Both the position numbers and the translations under genes were made by a program. A stretch of 64,000 nt of DNA. Origin: Brachionus plicatilis. Taxonomy: Eukaryota > Rotifera > Eurotatoria > Ploima > Brachionidae. The stretch lies in contig QEOQ01000214.1 in the NCBI GenBank assembly GCA_010279815.1, positions 1,672,772 through 1,736,771 on the forward strand, in the 5' to 3' direction. The notes under the pieces were generated by a model, which saw nothing but the letters and a program-made list of their open reading frames with translations, was not told where the DNA came from and did no database searches. Below, in pieces: positions 9,330 through 20,571 of the stretch (its first letter is position 1; each line of letters opens with the position of its first letter).

Positions 9330-12300
9330 CTTACAGTTTTTCCAGCAGTCGATTTGAAAAACGAAATACAAAAAGAGGTCGAAGTAAAAATGTCAAAAAA
9401 TTTTTTTTTTCAAGCACTTTGTGTATTTTTTATAATGTGTAATTTGAAAATTAATTTTGGTTTTATTTATTCAAAAATTAGATACGAAAAAAATATCATA
9501 GCTTCTACATAAATTATATGCCTTGAAAACTTTTGAAAAATAAATTTTTTCTAATTGAGTTGGCACATACCTAAACAAGAATAAATATTTAAATAATTTT
9601 TTATAATGATAAGCATTGTCTCTGGCATTTAAAAAACATAAATTTACGATGATATTGTTATAAAGATAAGCGAGCAATAATTTTACTCATCATAAAAAAT
9701 AATGAATAAAAAAAATTTTTATGATCAATTTTTAAGGCTCATGGTTCTAAGCAGAGTTATTCGCCTATTTTTCTTTTTTGATTCTAACTGGAAAGTTTGA
9801 GAATTTTGCACAAAAAAAAAAAGTGTTAGTGATTCACTCAAAATAATGAGTAACTACAGAAAAAAATACTAAAATATCATGCTGATACTTAGGCAAAAAT
9901 ATTCATAAACCAAATAGAACATTTTTATTTTATTTCGATCTAAATTAATTTATATTTTAAATTTATTTAAATAAATTGATTAAATTAAGTCATTTTAATA
10001 TTAAAAATTTGTATGTAAATTTTAAGATAATAAATTAAAATTTTTTTAATCTTTTTTACTATAATGAAAATGTCAAAACTTATTAAATTAAAAATTTTAT
10101 TTTTTACATTTATTTTTTGAATTCAAGTGATTAAATTAAACTATCAAGAGAAGCGAGTTTATTTTTGTTGTTTAACTTTTTTTAAAATCAGTCCATTACC
10201 GTTGCACTAGAGTGTATTTAAGCATGCAATCGAATACACTTCGTCACTTTGATTTAACATAAATTTAAGCTAAAAAAGTTTGAAAATAAAAAATTTAAAA
10301 TAACGATGAGACAATTTTTGAATTCCAAAAGAACTAAAGTCTATCAAAAAGCAAGTCTTATTTAAAAAATTAAAAAAACTCTTTTTTTAGTTTTTAATTT
10401 TCTGTAAAATCAAATTTAATAAAAAATGGTAAGATTGGGTAAAATTAACAGAGATAAAAAATAAAAAATTTAATAAAATCTATATTTTTTTTATTTAGAT
10501 TTTATATTTTTCCACCCCAAATTTTATTGTTTTCGGTTCTTTTAAATTTTTCTACAAGTTGGAATAATAAAGTAAAATTATGGATTATCAAAATTTGTGT
10601 TAATATTTTATTTTCTTAATAAAGTTTTTTCATGTAAGCATGAGTTAAATCAATCTGGCGCAACAGAACTGTTTATCAAAATGATTCTCTTTGAAAAATG
10701 TTTGAATATTTTAATGTAAAAGAGTTATAAAATGAAAAAAGCAGCATTTTTACATAAAAAATTATATTTTTCACTAACTATTCTTAATTCTATTTTAGTC
10801 TTTTGTATTCAATTTTCTTTAAGAACTTTTATTTTAGATAAAATTTTTATTTTATAATCTTTTGGAAATGTCTTTAAAAAAACGCTATTGAAATTAAAAA
10901 CTAATTACAAGCAGCACTACAACTAAATTTTAATGGCTTATTAACGATTCCTGCAGAGCCTACAGATGTTTATTAATTAATTTTCATTTATCAGAAAGAA
11001 GGAAAATACCTAAATAATCTATGATTAAAGAGATACTTTAGATTAAAGTTATTTCTGATAAATTAGGTTTTTTAAAATTAATTATTTTATTTTTGGGAAT
11101 AAAATCATAAATCCTGATATAAGAAAGGTTTGAATTTTTTTGACCTATTATAGGAACGAAATGAAAAAAATGAGCTCAATATTGATTAAAAATTTGAGAT
11201 AATAATTTCAAGTGCACTTGTTTTGATTAAAATTTTTTCGGGATTCAATTAATTAAAGATTTGGAATAATTAAATCTAGATTTTTATTTTCAAAAATGTT
11301 TATGATATACATTATATTTTAAAATAAAAGCAATTTTTTTTAGAAATTAACATCAAATTGAAAATCAGAAAATTTTACACTCAGTTAAACCAGATAGACG
11401 CTTAAAATAAACACAAAAAACAAAATGTCATGGAAAAATGTAGTTTATTGAGTAAAATTATTTATTATTTAAAATATTAGTTTTTAAAACGTTATTTTTT
11501 TTTCTTAATTCTTAATTTAAAAAAAAGTAAATTTACTACTCTGAAACTTGACATTTAATTTTCAATGTAAATTGTTTCTTTTATTTTCTAAAATCAAATT
11601 AGAAAAAATTTTAAATACAAAAATTTAACACTTAATGAAATTTTATATTGAAACCTAGTACAAATAATTAAATTTTTTAATAAAATTTAATTTTTAATTT
11701 CTGATAATAAAATTCTTGAAAAATTGAAAATTGTTGATCGATGAAATTATCAGGTCATTTTTTATGGTTCAATTTATATTTAAGAATTTAACTAAATATT
11801 TTTTGAGCAATTATTGACCAATTTATTTGAGTGAACTTGGCTGATTTTGATCGATTTTTTTTCATAGCAAAAATATGATAAGATTCCATTGTGAGTCAAA
11901 ATTTAAAAAAAAACAATCTAATATGACAGATTATCAATTTTAAGCAATCAAAATTATCAGTTAAAAACAAATAGATTAAAAATACAGAGAGAATTTAAAT
12001 CAATTCAATAAAATTTTTTCTATTTTAATAGAAATTTTATTTTAAAAGTTTTTTTTATCTTTTTTCTTTTTAAGACTCTGATAAAAGCAGAAAAAGTTAC
12101 GAATTAAATTCTAAGAGCGAACAAATAAAAGCATGTCAAATTAATTTTTGTTTAATTCTACTGTATCATTGTTTTGTCAAAATATACACAGATAATCATG
12201 CGCTTTTGACAGATATTGGGGAATAAAAATCTAACCATTTTTATGCTAAAATCTAGAGCTGTTTTGTATCAACAGGAAATTAGTTTAATTAATTTTTTTG

Positions 12301-12340
12301 GTTATATGAAGACTTGGTTTTTATTTATTTAAAATAATTA
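9330..12340. other. 3-kb AT-rich gap upstream of the GPCR
   Basis: I find no convincing exon, RNA gene or mobile element end in this stretch. Any 5' untranslated exon and promoter of the downstream receptor would lie here. TCTTTTAG directly before the start region could be a splice acceptor of a 5' UTR intron. Confidence 0.4.
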
Positions 12341-12351
12341 TCTTTTAGAAA

Positions 12352-12366
12352 ATGAAAAAAAAATGA
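12352..12366 (+). promoter_or_regulatory. Four-codon upstream ORF overlapping the GPCR start
   Basis: An ATG at 12352 opens ATG-AAA-AAA-AAA-TGA, and its stop overlaps the receptor ATG at 12363 (ATGA arrangement). If the transcript includes it, it could lower initiation or force reinitiation at the receptor start. It depends on the true transcript start, which the sequence does not show. Confidence 0.35.
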
Positions 12367-15300
12367 CTTACAAAACAAGCTCAAATTGCATCACAGTAGG
12401 CCTTTTCGAGCTTCACACTCAATCGATCATAAACTTTACCCAATTTGATTATATCAAAGACAAGCAATCTTTACCATTTTACGAAGTTTTTTTGAAGATG
12501 GCTCTATGTTTGGTCAGTCTTATTGCTGCACTGTTTGGCAATTTGACGGTCATGTACAGAATAATAATCAAATCCAGAAAAACAAACTCTTTTAAGATGA
12601 CAAATGGAGACAAAAGGCTATCGCTAAAATGTGAAAGTCGATTTGCGCCCTTAGAGATGGAAAATTTGGTTTTTATGAGCAGAAATGCTGGACAGATTCA
12701 GTACAAAGATCGAAAGTCATTCTTAGCAGAAATTGATCAAGAAAATGTTCGAGTAAATACCTACTCAAACCTTACATATAGATCTTATAAAAGCAAATCA
12801 GTCAATTTTTTTATTTTAAATCTTTGTTTTTGTGATTTAATGATTGTAATGTGGTGTTCATGGGTACATATGATTAATAGCATTAGTCAAAATTGGATAT
12901 TTGGAGCTTTTTTTTGTAAGCTCAACACTTTTGTACAAGGTAAGTAATTTAAATCATACAAAAAAATAAAATTCAATGTTATTCAAAAGATAAAATTTTT
13001 AATTTTAAATACAATTTAAATTATTAAGTATTTTTTCTACTTTAGAATTAAAATTGAGCTGCACTCATAGATTATTATCAGTCAAAATTTTTCAAAATAG
13101 TTTCTAAAATTGATTTTCAAGATAAATTTAAATTTTTCTTTTTTTCACTTATTTTATGAATGCAAATCATTCAATTAAACTATCTAGAGTAATTAGTTTA
13201 TTTTATTAATTTAACTTATTATTATTTGAATGTAAATTGTAAACTCCTAATTATTATTAGATTTTATACTTAATGGTTAATGAAGTATGAAAATAATTAA
13301 ACATGCTTTTGAATACTCATTTATTGGGAAAAATTTAAAATTATTAAAAAGAATTATAGATATCTAGTGACTAATATAAATGATTCCTAAGAAAAAAACA
13401 ATCACCTTTCTGTCAAGTACAGACTCATTATTTTTACTGGTGATGACAATCGACTCCAATTGATTGATAAAATTCATAAATTGGCCAAATTTTTTTAATC
13501 GATTTTATAATATAATAATTTTTTTCAGCCTATTCTTTATTTGTGAATAAAAATTTAAGGCAAGCAAAAATTTTTTAAATCAAAATTAGATGAATAATTT
13601 TATACATGGGAATTAAAAAAAGAAAACAGAATTTTTAGAATTCACATTTATTTATTTGTTTATCTGTACCGAGCTAATGCTCCTTCAGAATAAAAATATA
13701 ATAAAAAAACTTAAAAAAAAAAGTTTAATAAAATAATATAAAATAAAAAAAAAACTAATAAAATTAAAAAAAAGATAAGTAATTCTAAGTATTATTTATT
13801 AAAAAAAATTAATAAAAACTATATGTTGGGAATCGACTCCAATCGATTGATAGCCGATTATTGAAAATCGATTGCCAGCACTAATTTTTACTAGCTTTCT
13901 TGGTTTAATTCTAGAAAAAATAAAAAAATTCAATGCCTTCTGAATTTTAGAGTGACTTATGAGTTACCGGACAAGTCAATTCACACAAAGGGTAAAGATG
14001 CATTCATCGTAGAATTTTGTTTTTGTTAGATTATCGAAAATGATAAATGATTGAGAAAAAGAGATGTTTTTGGATGCCAACTTTTTTTCTTTTGCACCCA
14101 GATCAAACTAACTTGAATCTGTACAAAAGGTTCTATGTATAGGAATTTATTTTAGGTGGCATATAATTAATCAGTATTATTATTATGAAATAAATTTATT
14201 GACAATATGTCATTTAGAATAAAAAAACAAAAAAAATGAAAAATGCTACATAAAATTAATTTCAAAGTTCAAATTTCTGTAAATTGTTACTGCTAGCACT
14301 TTAAATATACCACTCAAAATAACCTCATTTTTTGGAATTATTTGCACCATAAAAAAAGTATTCCAAAGGTTAATTTTTATATTTTAGACTTCTTAAATTT
14401 TATGAATATTTTTTGCATTTGGTACAAGAATTTATCTGTTCAATAATTTAAAATTTATTTATTGATAGCTTTATTAATATTGAAAAAAATTAAATATTTA
14501 ATTTTTTTATTAGCAATTAATTTAATAATATTCTAAGTTAGAATATTATTAAATTAATTGTTGAATTAACAAAAAAAAACACTTTAAAATTTATTTAATT
14601 AAAAAAAATTCACGTTTTTTAATTGGGCAAAACACATCAAAAGTTTTTTATTTTTAAGAAAACAAAAAGCGTATTGAACTGTGCTAATGGTGTTTTTAAA
14701 TAATTTGTTAGAGGATGTGCTGAGACTTTTTTAGAGATTGATATGAAGATTCTTTATTTTTCCATTAGTTTAACTTTTGATAAAAAGTTCCAAAAATAAA
14801 TAATTAATTTTTTTAGAATTCTTTAAACTAACTTATTTATTTAATATTCGGGTTATTGATTTAAATTGACTTTTTTAAGTGATTTGTTTGATAGCTGCAA
14901 TATCAACTTTGTCACTTATATCTTTGGAACGATTCAAAGGCATAGTATGCACAATGGGAAAAAAAATTGACCATAAGAAGTCAATTCAAGCAATTGTACT
15001 CATTTGGCTATTTTCCGGCTTGGCAGCATTTCCAATTTTAATCTATAGGAAACAGTATAAACGTATATGGAAGAACCATGTTGAAATATGGTAAGATAAA
15101 TTTTTAAATGAAAAAGTAATATTTAAAACTTTTTAAAAATTTTCAGGTGTTCTGACGCTTGGCCTATCTCTTACAAATTTGAGTCTAATTCTCAATGTAT
15201 AGCTAAAGTAAACGAGCCTTTTCGACGTGTTTACTACACATTTATCAGTTTTGTCCTATTTTTTATTCCAATTTTAATAATGCTATTCTCTTATTGTTTA

Positions 15301-15796
15301 ATAATGAGAAAACTGAAAAAGACTAAAATTTTGAGGTTTTTCCGTGAAAACTCGTCTGAAAAAAACATTCTTATCAGACGTCGTCAAAAAGTTAATATAT
15401 TATTAATAGGCCTAATTGTTTCCTTTATGATCTGCTGGTCTCCAGTCCAAGTGCTCATACTTTTTGAAGCCTATAAACAATTTGACGGCCAAGAAGTAAC
15501 TTTTGAGCCAAGCCGATTGCTTATTGATTAAAAAATTATTTTTAGATGCCATCATGGTTCAACTGGGTATATTTTTTGGTGTATCTATTAGCTTATACTA
15601 ACAGTGCAATAAATCCTGTAATTTACACTGGTCTCAATAAATTTTATAGAAAGGGTATTATTTTATATTTTATTTTAGAGCTTTTGACTAATATTTTCGT
15701 CAAAAAGAATTTAGAAGAATAATTAATAATTTTTCAGCAAGAAGAAGAAATATGCTACATATTGCCAATGGTACTCATGACAATCGATACGAATAG
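12363..15796 (+). CDS. Class A (rhodopsin-like) G-protein coupled receptor, probable neuropeptide receptor
   Basis: Five coding exons join in phase: 12363-12939, 14880-15090, 15147-15495, 15546-15654, 15738-15796, giving 434 residues. It should sit in the plasma membrane, bind a peptide and couple to G proteins.

Visible landmarks: N-glycosylation site N24; TM1 about 39-69 with GN60LTV; TM2 148-172 with NLCFCD158; W178 and C185 before TM3; E209-R210-F211 in place of DRY, exactly 25 residues after C185; CSDAWP at 264-269 and C280 in the second extracellular loop, able to pair with C185; CWSP at 359-362 in TM6; NPVIY at 402-406 in TM7; a short tail. The CxxxWP second loop is common in peptide receptors.

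Odd point: the first intracellular loop is about 78 residues (70-147) instead of about 6. The ligand cannot be told from sequence. Confidence 0.85.
13646..13790 (-). mobile_element. 5'-truncated LINE 3' end in GPCR intron
   Basis: On the minus strand it ends with GAGCATTAGCTCGGTACAG and AAACAAATAAATAA, the same terminus as the LINE at 5968-7300. No coding part remains. Confidence 0.55.
14514..14560. repeat. 47-bp perfect palindrome
   Basis: Two exact 23-bp arms around a single central G, with the centre reading ATTCTAAGTTAGAAT. It would form a near loop-less hairpin. It lies inside GPCR intron 1, far from either splice site. Confidence 0.85.
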
Positions 15797-15868
15797 CTCT
15801 TAGTCGTTTTTTATTTTCGTGAAAAAAATCTTTTTTTCCTTTTTAAGATTTTTAATTTTTTTTTATTA

Positions 15869-15874
15869 AATAAA
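15869..15874 (+). terminator. Polyadenylation signal AATAAA of the GPCR gene
   Basis: Canonical AATAAA 73 bp past the receptor stop codon. In such AT-rich DNA the hexamer also occurs by chance, so confidence is moderate. Confidence 0.4.
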
Positions 15875-15879
15875 ATTAA

Positions 15880-16520
15880 AAAAATTATTTTTTTCAAAGT
15901 ACAATAGACAATCAGCTCTTAAAATGCATGTTCAAGTCCCCCTATCTAAAAATTAAAAGGGACTGAACCAAATAGATTTTAAGTTTTTTTTTTATAACTC
16001 ATCAATTAAATATTTTTTGTAAATTCCATCAAATAAAATGTAATTTTCTTAATTTTTTTCCTCTTTGATGAAGATTAAATAATAAAATTAAAAAAAAATC
16101 TTTATTGTGATATAAAATTGTCTTAATTATTAGTTTTAAACTTAAATATTTTTTTAAATGATTTTTGGTCTGATTAAGTATTTTTAAACATTTAAAAAAA
16201 AAAATAATGAAAAGACGTCAATGCTTAAATTTCTATGTTTTGAGCTTTAAATCTTTAAAAATTAAATTTATGCGTTATAATTTTATTTTTTATTAAGCAT
16301 TTTTTTTCTTTTCATTTTAATAAACAATTTAAAATTGATAGATTTTTTTTAATTTTTAGGACATTTGGGATCTTAAAATCGAACTTAGAAATAAAATATT
16401 TTTAAAAAAATTTTTAAAAATTCTTAATCCAAAAATCCATTAGAATATCCAAAGAATTTTCATCTTCTTTTGGCAACAGGGATTGAAAATTTTATTTTAA
16501 TAAATTAAACATTTTCATTA
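15880..16520. other. Intergenic, nothing recognised
   Basis: AT-rich with no supported feature. Confidence 0.35.

Positions 16521-16553
<33 letters not shown>
16521..16553. repeat. (TAG)n microsatellite
   Basis: Eleven perfect TAG units at the 3' end of the LINE fragment, probably its terminal repeat. Confidence 0.95.
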
Positions 16554-16554
<1 letters not shown>

Positions 16555-17125
16555 TGAACTGCAGTATAGATATTTCTATCTATACCAACGCACTGAGGCG
16601 TTTAGCCTTATCTAGTGTAAGGCTTTGGCAGTCTTTGCTTCTCACTAATCCAAACACTTCTTTGTCAATGATTGCTTTGAAACTGTTGATTGTTTTCGCA
16701 TTAATCGCATTTTTTGTCAAACTGTTCCAATCCTTTGCCAAACGGTTTGTTAAAAAATTATATCTTGATGAACCTCTGCGATTTATTTCACGGACAAGTC
16801 GTTTGTCATGTGGTCTTCTTAGGTTTATAGTGCTGTTTTTAGTGTAGTTGATACCATTCATTAGAGATACTTTTTCTAGACCATTAACTATTTTATACAT
16901 TTGAATTAAATCACCTCTCAGGCGACGATTTTCAAGGCTCATGAGATTTAAGTCTTTCAACCTCTCTTCATACGGTTTTACTCTGGTAAAATCTACAAGC
17001 TTTGTTGCTCTTCTTTGAACTCTTTCTATGATCTTAACATCTGTTTTTAAATATGGGCGCCACATACTCACTGCATACTCTAAGTGTGGTCTAACAAGTG
17101 AAGTATAAAGGAGTCTCAGTGATTC
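16521..17125 (-). mobile_element. CR1/jockey-like LINE 3' fragment with (CTA)n tail
   Basis: The minus strand is open from about 17120 down to 16577 and encodes the C-terminal end of a LINE ORF2: LVRPHLEYAVSMWRPYLK, then VQRRATKLV, YEERLKDLNL, RRLRGDLIQMYKI, and finally LAKDWNSLT with a stop. These blocks (LEY..W.P, VQRRATK, RLRGDLI) are standard in CR1/jockey-like ORF2 tails. Just past the stop and a 25-bp UTR comes a (CTA) microsatellite of about 11 units (16521-16553), the type of short tandem tail with which such LINEs terminate. The RT catalytic part is absent. Confidence 0.85.
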
Positions 17126-18689
17126 TCACTATTTAAGAGATATTTAAGATTTTCTAAAATTATATTGAATATTATTTTTTTCAAAATTTTTAATTAATGA
17201 GTAAAGTAATTTTTTAAAGTGTATAAAATAAAAGCCAATTTTGTTAATTAAATAATTTTATTATCAAATTTTAAAATAATATAATTCATAACCTTAAAAT
17301 CTATTTTGATCTTTTTATCCTTATTTTAAATACATCCCTATCTTATTAAAATTTCCAAATTTTTTTTCTTATTTGAGCTAAAACCAAAAGAAAACCTTTT
17401 TAAAAAAATTTTAATTCATTTTATACAAAAGGTACATAATTATTGGAATGAATTTGCATCATTTGAACCATTTTGTATTAAAAATCTTTGATGACGAGAA
17501 ACTCTGTGCAAGTGTTCCGCTGAGACCCTTTTAATTTTAAATATTATGAATTTTAATCGGAAACATCTAAACATTAAAAATTTCCTTCTATAAAAAGAAA
17601 ATAAAGAAAAAAGGAAATTATAATTCGAAAAAAAATGTAAGGCACTTGGACCCAACATACATAGCAGTTTACAGGCATCTAACAGGTTATCAAAAAAAAA
17701 AATTAAAAAAAAAAAAATTTGAAAATGCTTTGAAAAACTTTTGGTTTATTCAAAAAGAGAGCTTTTGCTGTTTGGATCGTGTCTCTAACAAATGAAGTCA
17801 ACAAGAGCTTGAATATTAATTGACATTTCCTTTTATTATATTTGATCGGTTGTTTTTTTAATCAATAATACACAATATTACAAATTTGTGGATTTTAATG
17901 TTAATATTTGGGTTTTACTTAACATTATGTATTAAATACTTATTACAATAAAAAAAAACTGATCGAATAATTTAAAAAAATACTGATAAGTAAATTATTT
18001 ACTGATTGTTTTTAGATAGTTTCCTGATTTATTTTGAATAATTTACTGATTTATTTTAAATAATTTACTGATTATTATATATTAAATACTGATCGAAAGA
18101 ATAAAAAAATATTGATCAAAATATTTATTATACTAATCAAGTAATATGTGCTCTATAAAAAATTCAGGTGACAATTCAGGGGAAAATTCAGGATTATTCA
18201 TTATATTCTTGTAAATTTTTTTCTTAATTTAATCAGAAAAATATTTAAAAAAGTTTAAAGGAATCATCTAAAAGAAAAAATGGCTTGAATATTTCTCATC
18301 ATATTAAACTTGAAGTTCAAGATATATTCGGAGTTCAAGTCTCCCAATTTTTGACAGATTAATTTTATTATATCGTTTTAAAATAGGTGAAAAAAGCCAA
18401 TTCATTATTATTAATACTCAAACATAGTTAGCTTCATATTTAAGGATAGAGATATAGGAGAACTAAAAGGGCCCCTTAATTAACTGAAGAAAAATAAACA
18501 ATTTTTTAAATTCCGTAAAACACATACTTAAAATCGGAATTTCCGTCTTTTAGGAGATTTATTAATTCTGCCGGAAATTATCTATGAACTGACCGAATTT
18601 TAAGCAAAATTTAAAAAATAAGCAAAAGAAAAGAGTTCAATTTTGATTAAATGAATGCTATACATAATTAATATCAGTTAAATTTTGTA
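17126..18689. other. Intergenic; one short match to the integrase element
   Basis: Mostly featureless AT-rich DNA. At 17638-17665 the string AAGGCACTTGGACCCAACA nearly repeats AAGGCACTTGGATCCAACA at 22624, part of the integrase-element tail, so a small fragment of that family may lie here. Nothing else supported. Confidence 0.3.
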
Positions 18690-18833
18690 AATCTAGTTCG
18701 TCTCACAGCCAAAACCATACTTTTCGCAAATCCACCTCTTACCTTTTCCAGCTCGATGATATTTACTTACTTTAGAACAATCAAAATGATACCAAAATCT
18801 ACAGTTTTCATACTCTGTGGGATTCTCTAAGCA
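18690..18833 (-). pseudogene. PHD-finger-like remnant
   Basis: The minus strand reads ICLENPTEYENCRFWYHFDC, a spacer, then KGKRWICEKYGFGCETN and a stop. The C-x2-W-Y-H-x2-C block and the later W-I-C are the second half of a PHD zinc finger (Cys4-His-Cys3). The last expected C-x2-C is C-x2-Y, and the first cysteine pair is beyond an in-frame stop. It lies just upstream of the integrase remnant but on the opposite strand. PHD fingers are known in several transposon proteins; whether it belonged to that element is inference. Confidence 0.4.
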
Positions 18834-18959
18834 AATATTCTTTTACTCAATATCAGATATAGCTAATGTTTTACATAAGCTATTAATTTGCTTAAAAAGC
18901 AAATAATTAAATTTTTTCTATTCATTAAATTGAATTAATGTTCTTCTTAAATCAAAAAG

Positions 18960-19816
18960 GTAGATAAACTTTGAAAAAATTTGGAATCTGGAAAAAAAAT
19001 ATTTGTTTTTAAAATTTTGCGTTTCTGACCGATTGAAATTGTTACGAGCAAAAAACGCCGTCGAGGTAACTAATGCATTATTTGACATTTTTACAATATT
19101 AGGTATCCCTACTATTCTACAGTCCGACAATGGTAGGGAGTTTAGAAACCAAATTGTTTTAGCGTTAAAAGCCATGTGGCCTGACCTCTCGCTCATCCAT
19201 GGTCGCGCTAGACACCCTCAATCACAAGGTAGTGTTGAGAGGGCTAACGCTGACATTAAAAAAATGTTAGCTACATGGATGAGAGAAAATAAATCAACCA
19301 AATGGTCAACGGGTTTAAAGTTTGTTCAATTGAAAAAAACCATTCTCACCACACAGGCATCAAATGTACCCCCTATAAAGCAGTATTTGGAATTGATACC
19401 CCTCTTGGCCTAAGTTCAACAACTATTCCAGTGGAAGAATGGTCAAAACTAGAAACAGCCAAACAATTGTTTGATGCTGTTGGGTTTGCTTATAGCGAAG
19501 TGGAGGATGACAATGAGGAACATGACGGTCCTGAAGACGTTTTTGATCCCAAGGAGTACCAGTTAGATGAGTTAACTCAAGTGACTCCAATAGTTCAACC
19601 GCCAGAGATAGGACCAGAGATCGACAGGGCCGCTATTAATTTGCTTGGAATTCGCGAAACTGTTCGCGGCAATCAAGCAAAGCAAGCTGAGACAATGAGG
19701 ACTAGGAGTAAAAAGTACTTGCCTGATGTCAATATTGGAGATTGTGTATTATTGCCAATCCCCGATGTTGACAAAGGGCTTAGACTAGCTTGGAACCACA
19801 AACCAAGCGTATCTAT
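18960..19816 (+). pseudogene. Ginger/KRBA2-like DDE integrase fragment
   Basis: Reads ILGIPTILQSDNGREF, then RARHPQSQGSVERANADIK, then after a +1 shift around 19310-19340 HTGIKCTPYKAVFGIDTPLG and a C-terminal acidic region ending SKKYLPDVNIGDCVLLPI. The D of QSDNG and the E of SVERAN are 36 residues apart, giving the last two catalytic acids of a retroviral-type integrase core. The first D and the zinc-binding N-terminus are missing. The PQSQGSVERAN pattern is like integrases of Ginger-type transposons and the KRBA2-like host genes. The ORF is cut at about 19816 where foreign DNA begins; its last 38 bp recur at 22530, where the tail seems to continue. Confidence 0.65.
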
Positions 19817-20060
19817 ATTAGGGTTGGGAATTCGAAATAGACACTTTCGAAATTTTGTTAAAAAATAGTGTCGATTTCGATTTTTTGATTTCGAAATTGA
19901 ACAAAATCATAATTCAATGATTTCGAAAAGTGAAAATAAATTTCGACACTGAAACTCAGTGTCGACATCCAAATAAAAATTTCGACACTGAAACTCAGTT
20001 TCGACATCCAAATAAAAATTTCGATTTTAAAACTAAGTTTCGAAGTTAATTAATATATTC
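19817..20060. repeat. Tandem TTTCGACACTGAAACTCAG repeat
   Basis: At 19940-20045 a unit of about 39 bp is repeated 2.5 times: TTTCGACACTGAAACTCAG(T)GTCGACATCCAAATAAAAA. Each unit has an inverted core (GTGTCGA/TCGACAC). The preceding 19830-19930 also has several TTCGAAA motifs. The unit's internal dyad looks like subterminal repeats of a DNA transposon; which one is unclear. Confidence 0.65.
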
Positions 20061-20570
20061 CAAATTATAAAATAACATTCGGAAAATTTTTTTTCTTTTG
20101 AAAAAATAAATCAATCAATTAAAATTAAGTAATTATGCTTTGAAAATTAAAATTATTTTGTTCATTGTTTTATTTGGGATCTTTATTAATTATTTTATAT
20201 ACAGACTAATTTTTTTAACAAAATTAATATGAAAAGTAACGCAATACAAAGCGGTTTTATCAGTTAAAAAAACCCTATCTAACTTTTTTTAACAAATTTT
20301 GTAAATTCTACACGGACATAGAAATTATAAATTATTATTAAAAAAACAAACAAACAAAAAGATTAGTTAATTAATTTGTTTTAAAAAACTTTAAAATTAT
20401 TTTTTGTTCTTTTATATTAAAATAAAAATTGAATTTCTTTATGAAAAAAAATGTATCCAAACTAGTAAAAATTTAAAAAACAAGAGAGTATTGTAAAATA
20501 AATTATTTTTTAATATTTTAGTCAAACATTTTTTAGTTTTGACAAATTTTTTACAGCTATAATTTAATTT
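20061..20570. other. AT-rich gap, nothing recognised
   Basis: No supported feature. Confidence 0.35.
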
Positions 20571-20571
20571 T

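Larger units (their letters stand above)
12940..14879 (+). other. GPCR intron 1 (1.94 kb)
   Basis: Bounded by donor GGTAAGTA and acceptor TTTTTTAAG. It interrupts a Val codon in TM3. It holds a LINE tail (13646-13790) and a 47-bp perfect palindrome (14514-14560). The remaining introns of the gene are only about 50-85 bp. Confidence 0.8.

Noticed and set aside
16554..16847. 97-codon plus-strand ORF
   Set aside because: Antisense shadow of the LINE ORF2 tail on the minus strand.
18918..19196. 92-codon minus-strand ORF
   Set aside because: Antisense to the integrase core containing QSDNGREF.
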